Part shown: piece by piece, positions 9,504 to 18,046 of the stretch | Layout of the letters: every line of letters starts with the position of its first letter | Position numbering within the stretch: the first letter of the stretch is position 1 | Source: Clostridiales bacterium | GTDB lineage: Bacteria; Bacillota; Clostridia; Oscillospirales; Acutalibacteraceae | Direction of reading: 5' to 3' | Length of the DNA stretch: 64,000 nucleotides | Assembly: GCA_018364155.1 (NCBI GenBank) | Contig: JAGZMM010000001.1 | Location: 186,001-250,000 of the forward strand | Notes under the pieces: generated by a model | Databases searched by the model: none | Told to the model about the DNA's origin: nothing | Seen by the model: only the letters and a program-made list of their open reading frames with translations | Translations under genes and position numbers: made by a program

Positions 9504-11381
9504 ATGCCTTTTTTACCCATCAGCAAACAAGAAATACAAGCCCTGGGATGGGACGCGCCGGATTTTGTGTATGTCACCGGGGATGCCTATGTGGATCATC
9601 CCAGCTTCGGCGTGGCGATTTTATCCCGTATGCTGCAAGCCCAAGGGTTTCGCGTGGCGATTTTGTCCCAGCCGGACTGGCGCAGCTGCAAGGATTTCAC
9701 CCGGTTCGGCCGGCCGAAGCTGGGATTTCTCGTCACTTCCGGGAACATTGATTCCATGGTGGCCCATTACACGGCTGCCAAACGTACAAGAAGCGACGAT
9801 CTTTATTCCCCCGGCGGCCGGGCGGGAAAACGTCCCGACCGGGCGGTTATCGTCTACTGCCGGAAAATTCGGGAGGCCTATGGGAATGTCCCCATTTTGA
9901 TCGGGGGCTTGGAAGCGTCCTTGCGCCGCTTCGCTCATTATGACTATTGGGACGACCGGGTCCGCCCATCCATCCTGCTTGACTGCGGGGCGGACCTGCT
10001 CATGTATGGCATGGGGGAACGCTCCATGGCCGAGATTGCCCGCCGGCTTAGGGACGGGGAACCGGTTTCCTCCATGACCGACGTGCGCGGCACCTGTTTT
10101 GCGGTTCCCACTTCCCAATACATACCGCGCCCCGCGAAAGAATGTCCTTCCTTTGAACTGGTGGCTACCAATAAGCGAGAATACGCCGTGGCCGCCCGCA
10201 TCCAGCAGGACGAGCAGGATGCGGTGCGGGGAAAAACCGTCATCCAAAAGCACGGCAAGATGATTTTGGTGCAAAACCCGCCGTCGCCGCCTCTTGAGCA
10301 GGAGGAGCTGGACCGGGTTTACGAGCTGCCCTACGAACGGGCATATCATCCCGTATACGAATCCCAGGGCGGCGTGCCGGCCATAAAAGAGGTGGAGTTT
10401 TCCATCACTCACAACCGGGGCTGCTTCGGCGCGTGCAACTTTTGCTCCCTTGCCTTCCACCAAGGGAGGCAGATCACCTGCCGCAGTGAGGAATCGGTGC
10501 TGCGGGAAGCAAAGAAACTGACAAAATCCCCCAGGTTTAAGGGGTATATCCATGACGTGGGCGGACCGACCGCCAATTTCCGCCTTCCTTCCTGCAAAAA
10601 GCAGAAGGAACAGGGGCTTTGCAAAGGGAAAAAATGTTTGGCGCCCACGCCGTGCAAGCAGCTTCAGGTGGACCACAGCGAATACTTGCAATTGCTTCGT
10701 AAGCTGCGGGCTTTGCCGGGGGTCAAACGGGTGTTCATCCGTTCAGGCATCCGGTATGATTATCTCATCGAAGACCCGGACGAACGCTTTTTCAAAGAGC
10801 TGGTGACCTACCACGTGTCCGGGCAGCTGAAGGTGGCGCCGGAGCATTGCGCAGCAAACGTGCTCGACAAGATGGGCAAGCCGCACATCGAGCAGTACCG
10901 GCGGTTTTCCAAGCGGTTTTATGAGCTGACAAAGAGTGTGGGGAAGGAGCAGTATCTGGTTCCCTACCTGATGTCTTCCCACCCGGGGAGTACCCTCAAG
11001 GATGCGGTGGAGCTGGCGGTGTTTCTCAAAAAAGAGGGCGTGCATCCCGAGCAGGTGCAGGACTTTTATCCAACCCCCGGCACCATTTCCACCGCCATGT
11101 TTTACACCGGGCTCGACCCCTATACCATGAAGGACGTATACGTTCCCCGTTCGCCTAGGGAAAAGGCCATGCAGCGGGCACTGCTGCAGTCCTTTAAGCC
11201 GGAGAACCGGGCGTTGGTGCTCGAAGCGCTGAAGAAAGCAGGCCGGAGCGACCTGATCGGGTTTGGTCCCGGGTGCCTCATCCGTCCGGATCAAACGGTG
11301 ACTGCGGGCAAAAAGACCGAAAAAACAGGAGGAAAAAGAGGCTATGGCGCCAGAAAACCACAGAAAAAGCGCAAGAGGTAA
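9504..11381 (+). CDS. YgiQ family radical SAM protein
   Basis: A 625-residue member of the YgiQ (UPF0313) family. The N-terminal part resembles the cobalamin-binding-like fold seen in this group (HPSFGVAILSRMLQAQGF). The radical SAM motif is CFGACNFC, with Cys307, Cys311 and Cys314 coordinating the [4Fe-4S] cluster. A second cysteine group (SCKKQKEQGLCKGKKC) lies near residue 355. The C-terminal tail is basic. The reaction is unknown. GGAGG stands 6 nt before the ATG, 17 nt after spoIIIE. The last 38 nt overlap the next gene in another frame. Confidence 0.9.
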   Translation: MPFLPISKQEIQALGWDAPDFVYVTGDAYVDHPSFGVAILSRMLQAQGFRVAILSQPDWRSCKDFTRFGRPKLGFLVTSGNIDSMVAHYTAAKRTRSDDLYSPGGRAGKRPDRAVIVYCRKIREAYGNVPILIGGLEASLRRFAHYDYWDDRVRPSILLDCGADLLMYGMGERSMAEIARRLRDGEPVSSMTDVRGTCFAVPTSQYIPRPAKECPSFELVATNKREYAVAARIQQDEQDAVRGKTVIQKHGKMILVQNPPSPPLEQEELDRVYELPYERAYHPVYESQGGVPAIKEVEFSITHNRGCFGACNFCSLAFHQGRQITCRSEESVLREAKKLTKSPRFKGYIHDVGGPTANFRLPSCKKQKEQGLCKGKKCLAPTPCKQLQVDHSEYLQLLRKLRALPGVKRVFIRSGIRYDYLIEDPDERFFKELVTYHVSGQLKVAPEHCAANVLDKMGKPHIEQYRRFSKRFYELTKSVGKEQYLVPYLMSSHPGSTLKDAVELAVFLKKEGVHPEQVQDFYPTPGTISTAMFYTGLDPYTMKDVYVPRSPREKAMQRALLQSFKPENRALVLEALKKAGRSDLIGFGPGCLIRPDQTVTAGKKTEKTGGKRGYGARKPQKKRKR

Positions 11382-12297
11382 ATGGTACCTGTCCGCCGGG
11401 GCAATCCTGGTGGTTTTGGTGCTAGCCATCAGCTTCGGCGGCAAGCTGGGGCTGAGTGTCCCCAGCTGGAACGAGGTATTCGGCGCGTTCGGCTTAGGAC
11501 CAGAACCCCAGACTACCGTCACCGATGGAGAGCTTCTGGTTCACTATATCGACGTCGGGCAGGGAGACTCTATTCTCATTCAGTGTGATGGCAAAAATAT
11601 GCTCATCGACGCGGGAACTTCCCAAGCGGCCGGAAAGGTGGTAGACTATCTGCAAAGCCAAGGGGTTGCAACCCTGGATTACGTGATGGCAACCCATCCT
11701 CACGCCGATCACATCGGCGGCATGGCAGACGTGATTGAAACCTTTGACGTGGGTACTTTTCTGATGCCGCAGCTTCCAGACAGCCAGGTTCCCACCACGA
11801 AAACCTACGAACGGATGCTCGATGCGCTGGAGGAGAAAGGACTCAAGGCCACGGCCGCGAAGACGGGAGGAAAGTATCGGTTGGGTGAAGCGGTGCTGGA
11901 AATTTTGTCTCCGGATAAGGACAGCAGCTTTGACGACCTGAATAACTGGTCGGTGGTAGCGGCGCTCGATTATGGAAGCACTTCCTTTTTGTTCACCGGG
12001 GACGCGGAAGAGCCGGTGGAAGAAGCATTGCTGCAAAAGGGATTCCAGCTCAAAGCGGATATTCTCAAGTTCGGCCATCATGGGAGCCGGACCTCTTCCA
12101 GCGAAGCATTTCTGGAAAAGGTCCATCCCCGCATGGGCGTCATTTCCTGCGGGGATGGAAACGACTACGGCCATCCTCATGCAGAAACCTTGGAAAAGGC
12201 GGAGGCGCGGGGAATGAAGGTGTATCGTACCGACCTAGAGGGAACCGTCGTTATCAAAAGCAGCGGGAACGACTATTCGGTGAAAACGGAGAAATAA
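11344..12297 (+). CDS. ComEC/Rec2-like MBL-fold hydrolase, membrane-anchored
   Basis: A 317-residue protein with one N-terminal membrane helix (about 17-36, WYLSAGAILVVLVLAISFGG), then a metallo-beta-lactamase domain like the C-terminal domain of the competence protein ComEC. Metal ligands are visible: HPHADH at 118-123, the FTGDAEE motif, and KFGHHGSRTSSS. The channel part of ComEC is absent. It probably acts as an extracellular phosphodiesterase or nuclease, which is inference. AGGAGG lies 11 nt before the start, inside the end of ygiQ. The DUF3006 gene follows after 12 nt, a pairing common for this family. Confidence 0.87.
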   Translation: MAPENHRKSARGKWYLSAGAILVVLVLAISFGGKLGLSVPSWNEVFGAFGLGPEPQTTVTDGELLVHYIDVGQGDSILIQCDGKNMLIDAGTSQAAGKVVDYLQSQGVATLDYVMATHPHADHIGGMADVIETFDVGTFLMPQLPDSQVPTTKTYERMLDALEEKGLKATAAKTGGKYRLGEAVLEILSPDKDSSFDDLNNWSVVAALDYGSTSFLFTGDAEEPVEEALLQKGFQLKADILKFGHHGSRTSSSEAFLEKVHPRMGVISCGDGNDYGHPHAETLEKAEARGMKVYRTDLEGTVVIKSSGNDYSVKTEK

Positions 12298-12309
12298 GGA
12301 GGCGTCGCT

Positions 12310-12519
12310 ATGATTGTGGACCGGTTGGAGGAAGGCTTTGCCGTCTGTGAAAAAGAGGACGGAAGCTTTGTCAATATTCCCCTGGGGCAAATAGCCGGAG
12401 CCGTCCGGGAAGGGGATCTTCTCGTTTCCCTGGAGAAGGGCGGATACCAGGTGGATGAAGCGGCCACCAAGGCCCGCAGGGAAAAAATGAGCAAGCGCCA
12501 GCGTTCCATCTTTGAATAA
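12310..12519 (+). CDS. DUF3006 domain protein
   Basis: A 69-residue protein matching DUF3006 by its opening MIVDRLEEGFAVCEKEDG, the IPLGQI segment and a Lys/Arg-rich tail (ARREKMSKRQR). These small beta-rich proteins often sit next to ComEC-like MBL hydrolases, as here, but the function is unknown. AAGGAGG is placed well before the ATG. It is the last gene of the ygiQ-MBL-DUF3006 unit. Confidence 0.85.
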   Translation: MIVDRLEEGFAVCEKEDGSFVNIPLGQIAGAVREGDLLVSLEKGGYQVDEAATKARREKMSKRQRSIFE

Positions 12520-12735
12520 AGCGCCACCGGAGCGGTCCTCATCGCCACTTCTTCGGCGGAAATTTTAATTATGGGTATCGGGTTATATCGCCAAGGACGA
12601 TTACGAGATCGATGAGGTGGTCTATGTAGGAGTGTATGGACGGAAAAGCCGAAAAGTCAAACTGGAGCGAAGCCTTCACGCCGGATGTCTGTTTTCCAGG
12701 AGGACTCTTACGAGAATACATGCAAAGTAACAGAG
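12520..12735 (+). other. Gene-free stretch with an orphan reading frame, possible gene remnant
   Basis: No gene with a ribosome site is visible between DUF3006 and mntP. An open frame of 53 codons (12569-12730) has no plausible start, yet its first half reads like protein (YIAKDDYEIDEVVYVGVYG). A shift of frame near 12650 gives another protein-like run (FQEDSYENTCKVTEKK). A decayed, frameshifted gene fragment is possible; I do not recognise a family. Confidence 0.25.
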
Positions 12736-12773
12736 AAAAAAGTCCCGCAAACACATGTGTTTGCGGGACTTTT
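12736..12773 (-). terminator. Intrinsic terminator downstream of mntP
   Basis: An 18-bp perfect inverted repeat (12738-12755 and 12756-12773) centred on ACACATGTGT. On the minus strand the stem ends in six T. It lies 83 nt after the mntP stop. On the plus strand only four T follow, so it may also stop the DUF3006 unit, less efficiently. Confidence 0.75.
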
Positions 12774-12855
12774 GGCAGTATAGGGGAACAACGCGCGTCT
12801 TCCTATAGAGGAAGCGGCGACAGACAAAAAACAAATTTACTCAGCTTTTTGTCTG

Positions 12856-13425
12856 CTATCCAAGCAATCCTTCAATCAGAATTTTCAGGCCGATCAAAAT
12901 CAGGATGACGCCGCCGAATATCTCTGCTTTTCTCTTAAAGAGAGTGCCGAACTTTTTCCCGATGTACGCCGCCGGCAGGCAGATGACAAAGGTGGTCAGG
13001 CCGATGAGGCCGGCCGCCTGCCATATGTTCGTATTTAAAAGCGCAAAGCTTACCCCCACGGCCAGCGCATCGATGCTGGTGGCGACGGAAAGGACCAGCA
13101 GCATACGCAGCCGCAGCGGACCACGCTGACATGCTTCCTGGTCCAGATCTTTTTCCTTGAGGGTTTCGTAGATCATTTTCCCGCCGATAAAGGCCAAAAG
13201 GACAAAGGCGACCCAATGGTCGATACTGGCGATTTTATCGCTGAAGGTGATGCCGGCAAAGTACCCGATGATCGGCATGAGCGCCTGGAATATGCCGAAG
13301 CTCAACGCCATTTTCAGCGCGTCACGAAACCGCAGATAACGGGTGCACATGCCGTTTGTAATGGATACGGCGAAGGCGTCCATCGACAGACCTACCGCTG
13401 TAATCAGAATGCTGATGATGTTCAT
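12856..13425 (-). CDS. mntP: Manganese efflux pump MntP
   Basis: A 189-residue, six-helix membrane protein that exports Mn2+. Two homologous halves carry the signatures GLSMDAFAVSITNG (N half) and TSIDALAVGVSFALL (C half), each with the acidic residue used for metal transport. The start at 13425 has AAGGAAGGA upstream; the longer frame to 13545 lacks a ribosome site. I looked for the yybP-ykoY Mn riboswitch that often precedes this gene and saw no convincing match in 13426-13547. Confidence 0.9.
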   Translation of the reverse strand: MNIISILITAVGLSMDAFAVSITNGMCTRYLRFRDALKMALSFGIFQALMPIIGYFAGITFSDKIASIDHWVAFVLLAFIGGKMIYETLKEKDLDQEACQRGPLRLRMLLVLSVATSIDALAVGVSFALLNTNIWQAAGLIGLTTFVICLPAAYIGKKFGTLFKRKAEIFGGVILILIGLKILIEGLLG

Positions 13426-13547
13426 AGGTCCTTCCTTGCTCCAGCGGCCGAAATTAGAGAGCTCCGTCTGTCTTTCCGCCGCCACTGGAAACAAGAAAGA
13501 CCTATTTGCATGGAAAAGAAGAAAACTTCCCCTTGTATCACACATAA

Positions 13548-13576
13548 GTACGCGGCAGAAAGGTTCTGCCGCGTAC
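13548..13576 (-). terminator. Perfect hairpin after ppk1, probable terminator
   Basis: A 13-bp perfect inverted repeat (GTACGCGGCAGAA and its complement) with an AGG loop, 39 nt after the ppk1 stop on the minus strand. The U tract is weak, so termination efficiency is uncertain. The loop-proximal sequence CAGAAAGGTTCTG resembles the terminator at 30788-30843. Confidence 0.55.
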
Positions 13577-13614
13577 CATCTTTTCTGTTTATTTATATGA
13601 ACGACTCTATCCGA

Positions 13615-15687
13615 TCATTCGTCATACGCGTCTTCTCCGGCATACCGGCGAAGCAGGATTTCCTGCGCGTTTATAAGGGTATCCGCCGTATCCGCCAGAG
13701 AGTGGTAGGTGCCGTCCTCGTACATCACCGAGGTTTGGGCGGTGTCTGTCCAATAAAGCTTCATTTCATCGAGAATCCGTGCGGCAATGGCCGGATCCTC
13801 CACCGGGAAAAGAAGTTCCACTCGCCGATCCATGTTGCGTGGCATCATGTCGGCGCTGGACAGGTAAAGCTCCGTCTGCCCGTCGCAGTCGAAATAGTAC
13901 ACCCGGCTGTGCTCCAGAAAGCGGCCTACAATGGAATGCACCTCAATGTTTTCACTGACACCTTCCATATCCGGGCGCAGGCAGCAGATTCCCCGCACCA
14001 GCAGCCGGATTTTCACCCCTGCGCAGGAGGCGCGGTACAGGTGCTCGATAAGTTCGGTATCCACGAGGGAATTCATTTTGATAAAGATTTCCGCCCGTTT
14101 GCCTGTCTTTGCGCAGTCGGTGGCCTTGTCGATCAAATTCGTCAGATAAGGGCGCAGCTGGGTGGGAGCGGAAATAAGCTTTTTCATGGCAAAGGGCACT
14201 GAATACCCGGTCAGAGTATTGAAAAATGAAGTGGCGTCCTGCCCGATCTGCTCGTCACAGGTAAAAAGACCGTAATCGGTATAGATTTTTGCGGTTACAT
14301 CGTTGTAATTGCCGGTGCCAAGATGCACATACCGCTTGGTAGCACCGTTTTCTCTTCGCACTACCAGGGTGATTTTGCTGTGGGTTTTCAGCCCCGGCAG
14401 GCCGTAGATCACATGGCAGCCCGCCTTTTCCAGGGTAAGGCCCCACTGAATGTTATTCTCCTCGTCAAAGCGTGCCTTCACTTCCAGCAGCACCGTCACC
14501 TGTTTGCCTGCTTCCGCCGCCTTTGCCAAAGCGGACACCACCGGAGAATGACCGCTGACCCGGTAAAGCGTTTGCTTGATGGCCAGGACATTCGGGTCGG
14601 CTGCAGCGTATTCGAGAAGCTTGACCACCGGTTCAAAGGACTGGTAAGGATGATGAAGAAGAATGTCCCGTTGCTTTACTAGCTCGAAGGGGTTTAGATC
14701 CTCTCCGAACTGTACGCTGGTTCCCTGTACCAAGGGATGGTAGCGCAGCGTCTCGTAGCCGGGTGTGTTGTAGAGCTCTTTCATCAGAAAGTCCAGGTTT
14801 AGAGGGCCGTTGATAAAATAAATCTCGTCCTTGCTGACCTCCAGTTCCTTTTTAAGCACGGAGAGCAGCCGGTCGTCCACATTGTAATCGGTTTCCAGGC
14901 GAATGACCGAGCCCCATTTGCGCATGCGCAGGGAGCGTTTGATCTCCGCCAGCAGGTCCTCCGCTTCCTCTTCGTCAAAGGTCAGGTCCGCATTGCGGGT
15001 GATGCGGTAGGGATTGCAGGCGATGATTTTGCGCCCGTCGAATAACTGCCCGATGTGCATAGCGATGACATCTTCGAGCAGAACGAAATCCTTTCCCTCG
15101 CCGTCGGGATCGGAAATATCAATGAGGCGTGGGAGTACCGAGGGAACCTGTACGGTGGCAAAAACCGGTTCGTCGTCCTTTCCCTCCAGCAGCAGGCCGA
15201 TGTTGAGACTCTTGCTCAGGATGAGAGGGAAGGGGCGGGAGGAATCCACCGCCATAGGCGTAAGAACCGGGAAAATTTCCGTCTCAAAGTAACGGGAGAG
15301 CTTCTCCATCTGGTTTTCCTCCAGCTCGCTGGGATGGAGGAAACGGATGTCATTGCGGGAAAGCTCGGGCAGAATGCTGTTGCGGTAAATGCCGTACATT
15401 TCGTCCATCAAAATATGGGTGCGCCGGGAGATCAGGGAAAGCTGCTTTTTGGGAGTGAGCCCCGCCGCATCCAGCTTTTTATAGCCGGCGTGGAGCTGGT
15501 CGCGCACCGACGCGACCCGGATCATAAAAAACTCATCCAGATTCGTCGAGGTGATGGATAAAAACTTCATCTGTTCAAAAACGGGGTTTCCCGGGTTTAA
15601 CGCCTGCATCATTACACGGCTGTTAAACTCCAGCCAAGAGAGTTCCCGGTTGATATAATAAGAGGGATTGTCAAAGCGGTCGCCCAT
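13615..15687 (-). CDS. ppk1: Polyphosphate kinase 1
   Basis: Makes polyphosphate from ATP reversibly. The protein has about 690 residues, the normal length. The N-terminal domain opens with YYINRELSWLEFNSRVM. The catalytic histidine that becomes phosphorylated is in RYVHLGTGNYND, and a second PLD-like motif is KTHSKITLVVRRE. The C-terminal domain carries LYLSSADMMPRNMDRRVELLFPV. The start at 15687 has a purine-rich GGAAGGAAGGAAG site; the longer frame to 15786 runs into the upstream region. It is a single gene, divergent from ispF, with no ppx beside it. Confidence 0.93.
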   Translation of the reverse strand: MGDRFDNPSYYINRELSWLEFNSRVMMQALNPGNPVFEQMKFLSITSTNLDEFFMIRVASVRDQLHAGYKKLDAAGLTPKKQLSLISRRTHILMDEMYGIYRNSILPELSRNDIRFLHPSELEENQMEKLSRYFETEIFPVLTPMAVDSSRPFPLILSKSLNIGLLLEGKDDEPVFATVQVPSVLPRLIDISDPDGEGKDFVLLEDVIAMHIGQLFDGRKIIACNPYRITRNADLTFDEEEAEDLLAEIKRSLRMRKWGSVIRLETDYNVDDRLLSVLKKELEVSKDEIYFINGPLNLDFLMKELYNTPGYETLRYHPLVQGTSVQFGEDLNPFELVKQRDILLHHPYQSFEPVVKLLEYAAADPNVLAIKQTLYRVSGHSPVVSALAKAAEAGKQVTVLLEVKARFDEENNIQWGLTLEKAGCHVIYGLPGLKTHSKITLVVRRENGATKRYVHLGTGNYNDVTAKIYTDYGLFTCDEQIGQDATSFFNTLTGYSVPFAMKKLISAPTQLRPYLTNLIDKATDCAKTGKRAEIFIKMNSLVDTELIEHLYRASCAGVKIRLLVRGICCLRPDMEGVSENIEVHSIVGRFLEHSRVYYFDCDGQTELYLSSADMMPRNMDRRVELLFPVEDPAIAARILDEMKLYWTDTAQTSVMYEDGTYHSLADTADTLINAQEILLRRYAGEDAYDE

Positions 15688-15885
15688 TTTTCTTCCTTCC
15701 TTCCAATGGGTTTTTTCCCGAAAAACAGTTGTGTGGGAAAACGGGTATTTCTTTTTTATTATAGGAGAAAAGCCGCATAAATTCAACCGAATCTGCCGTC
15801 TGGTAATTGTAAAATAATTATATTATAATAGTCGTAGTAGAATACAAAATACTCTGGTGAAACGTTTAGAAAGGCGGGGCAACGC

Positions 15886-16383
15886 ATGGCATATTCTTTT
15901 CGCATCGGTCATGGATACGACGTGCACCGGCTGGTGGAAGGCCGCCGGCTGATTATGGGCGGGGTGGAGATCCCGTTTGAAACTGGCCTTTTGGGCCATT
16001 CGGACGCGGATGTGCTGGTTCACGCCGTCTGCGACGCTCTTTTGGGAGCAGCCAAACTGCGTGACATCGGCGCTCTGTTCCCAGATACCGACCCTCAGTA
16101 TAAAAATGTGGACAGCATCGACCAGCTCCTTTCCCACATCGTGGTGCTCTTGAAGGGGCTCGGCTATCAAATCGGCAACATTGACGCCACCATCATCGCC
16201 CAGGCGCCCAAAATGAGCCCCTATATCGACCAGATGTGCCGCAACATCGCCAAGTGCTGCCGGATCGGGGAGGACTGCGTGAGCGTAAAAGCCACCACCG
16301 GGGAGGGCCTGGGCTTTTCCGGAAGGGGAGAGGGCATCGCCGCCCATGCCGTGTGTCTCCTATACCGGGAGGATGAACGGTAA
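15886..16383 (+). CDS. ispF: 2-C-methyl-D-erythritol 2,4-cyclodiphosphate synthase
   Basis: MEP pathway enzyme of isoprenoid synthesis: it cyclises CDP-methylerythritol 2-phosphate and releases CMP. The 165-residue length is typical. Zinc ligands are in GHGYDVHRL and [14 protein letters not shown], and the family motif [14 protein letters not shown] follows. Ribosome site AAGGCGGGG precedes the ATG. A TATAAT at 15824-15829 suggests a promoter, but its -35 is unclear. dxr and ispG of the same pathway lie at 50-53 kb; ispD, the usual neighbour, is not in the window. Confidence 0.94.
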   Translation: MAYSFRIGHGYDVHRLVEGRRLIMGGVEIPFETGLLGHSDADVLVHAVCDALLGAAKLRDIGALFPDTDPQYKNVDSIDQLLSHIVVLLKGLGYQIGNIDATIIAQAPKMSPYIDQMCRNIAKCCRIGEDCVSVKATTGEGLGFSGRGEGIAAHAVCLLYREDER

Positions 16384-16497
16384 TTTTTTGGTGTTTCACT
16401 TCACTCCTCTCTTGCATAGGATGGTACTGCGGTACTATCTATTCTTCTGTTTGCCGCATGCTGACTGAGGCGGCAATTCTGATAGAGGTGAGTGAAC

Positions 16498-16725
16498 ATG
16501 AGTTCCACGAGGATTATGATCAGCTCCGTCACCCATGCCCAGATGGGGCGGGATATTTTGATGGAGGAGGGTATTCGTTCCAGCATTGAACGCACGCCGA
16601 AAACAAACGATCCCTACGGCTGCGGCTATAGCCTGAAGGTCCAGGGAGATACCGACCGTGCGGTACGCCTGCTTAAGGAGGCCGGCATCCGGGTGTTGGG
16701 CACCTATGAGGCGAACGGCCTATGA
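16498..16725 (+). CDS. DUF3343 protein (putative Se/S carrier-like)
   Basis: A 75-residue protein of the DUF3343 family, which Pfam describes as putative Se/S carrier-like. It has the alpha/beta pattern of small YedF/TusA-neighbour proteins (MISSVTHAQMGRDILMEEG, DPYGCGYSLKV). The lone Cys in YGCGYSLKV could be the carrier residue, which is inference. GAGGTG lies 7 nt before ATG 16498; an upstream in-frame GTG at 16492 is less likely. The stop overlaps the cysteine desulfurase start by 4 nt (ATGA), so the two are probably co-translated. Confidence 0.8.
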   Translation: MSSTRIMISSVTHAQMGRDILMEEGIRSSIERTPKTNDPYGCGYSLKVQGDTDRAVRLLKEAGIRVLGTYEANGL

Positions 16726-17903
16726 TTTACTTGGATAATGCCGCGACTACCTGGCCCAAACCCCCGGCGGTGCTTGCCGCTGTTGACAATGGAATGCGCC
16801 GCCTCGGCTCGAATCCCGGCCGGGGCGGCTATGAAATGAGCCTGCGGTCTTCGGACGCTATTTATGAATGCAGAAAGACGGCGGCAGGCCTATTCGGTGC
16901 GCCCGGACCGGAATGCGTGGTTTTTACCCAAAACTGTACCCATGCAATCAACATCGTTTTAAAGGGCATGCTAAAGCCGGGGGACCATGTGGTGGTATCC
17001 AATTTGGAGCATAACGCCGTCATGCGCCCGTTAAACGCCTTGAAGGAAAGAGGAATCACCTACAGTGTGGCAAAGGTGTTCCCGGGAAACGATGAGGCCA
17101 CGGTCAGCTCCTTCGCCATGGCCGTCAATGTCAATACAAAGCTGATTGCCTGCATCCACGCCTCCAATGTATTCGGTACCCTTCTTCCCATCCGGGCCAT
17201 CGGCGCTTTGGCAAAGAGCAGGGGAATTTTATTTTTGGTGGATGCCGCTCAGTCGGCGGGGCTTGTGCCCATCGATATGAAGGATTGCGGCATTGATTTT
17301 CTGTGTATGCCCGGACACAAGGGGCTTTATAGTCCCTTGAGCACGGGAATGCTGCTGACTCCTTATGGAGAAGCGCTCGGTACGCTGATGGAAGGCGGTA
17401 CGGGAAGCAGCTCCTTAGCCATGGAGCAGCCGGATTACATGCCCGAACGGCACGAATCGGGTACCCTGAACACGGCTGCCATTTTCGGTCTCAAGGCGGG
17501 GATGGACTTTGTAAAGAGCAAGGGAATCCACCGCATTTACCAGCATGAACTGGGACTGATGAGCCGGCTTTACGATCGGCTTTGCCGGATGAACGGAGTA
17601 CTTTTGTATACGCCACGGCCGCAGGCGGGAGCCTGTGTGCCGGTGCTTTCGTTTAATTTGGAAGGGTATGACAGCACCGAGGTTGCCTCCATTTTAGGCA
17701 AGAAGGGCGTTGCTCTGCGGGCGGGGTATCACTGTGCTCCGGCGGCCCACCAGGCTTATGGGACGCTTCAGACCGGGACCGTGCGTGCGGCGCCTTCCGC
17801 TTTTACCCAACCGGGGGAAATCGACACGTTTGTAAAAATCATCGGGCAGGTCATGAAAAATCAGGGAAGCACTATGCAAAACCCACGGGGTATGATAAAA
17901 TAG
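16722..17903 (+). CDS. Cysteine desulfurase family PLP enzyme (class V aminotransferase fold)
   Basis: A 393-residue PLP enzyme like the cysteine desulfurases that mobilise sulfur, or selenium, from cysteine or selenocysteine. MIYLDNAATTWPKP opens the fold, the PLP lysine is Lys200 in MPGHKGLYSP, and the catalytic cysteine is Cys338 in GYHCAPAAHQ. It resembles the subgroup found beside DUF3343 proteins and not IscS/SufS in a Fe-S operon; no isc or suf gene is near. Supply of S or Se through the DUF3343 partner is likely but inferred. Confidence 0.87.
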   Translation: MIYLDNAATTWPKPPAVLAAVDNGMRRLGSNPGRGGYEMSLRSSDAIYECRKTAAGLFGAPGPECVVFTQNCTHAINIVLKGMLKPGDHVVVSNLEHNAVMRPLNALKERGITYSVAKVFPGNDEATVSSFAMAVNVNTKLIACIHASNVFGTLLPIRAIGALAKSRGILFLVDAAQSAGLVPIDMKDCGIDFLCMPGHKGLYSPLSTGMLLTPYGEALGTLMEGGTGSSSLAMEQPDYMPERHESGTLNTAAIFGLKAGMDFVKSKGIHRIYQHELGLMSRLYDRLCRMNGVLLYTPRPQAGACVPVLSFNLEGYDSTEVASILGKKGVALRAGYHCAPAAHQAYGTLQTGTVRAAPSAFTQPGEIDTFVKIIGQVMKNQGSTMQNPRGMIK

Positions 17904-17966
17904 GAGTATGGAAATGTCCGTGATTTTGCTGCGGTTATCGCCGCACGATACACGTTTAAAATGCGC

Positions 17967-17992
17967 TGCCGCCGTCTAGCCAGTCGGCGGCA
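17967..17992 (+). terminator. Hairpin between the desulfurase and cdaA, weak terminator or leader element
   Basis: An 8-bp GC-rich stem (TGCCGCCG and complement) with a 10-nt loop in the 143-nt gap before cdaA. It is followed by CTCTTTC, a poor U tract. A second small stem (GCGG...CCGC) lies just before it. Its role is unclear. Confidence 0.35.
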
Positions 17993-18046
17993 CTCTTTCA
18001 TCGGATATCGGAACGAAAAGGACTACGCACGAAGGGAAGAACAAAC

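Noticed and set aside
13426..13547. yybP-ykoY manganese riboswitch in front of mntP.
   Set aside because: Some A- and G-rich pieces occur, but I could not place the conserved loop motifs or a closing helix.
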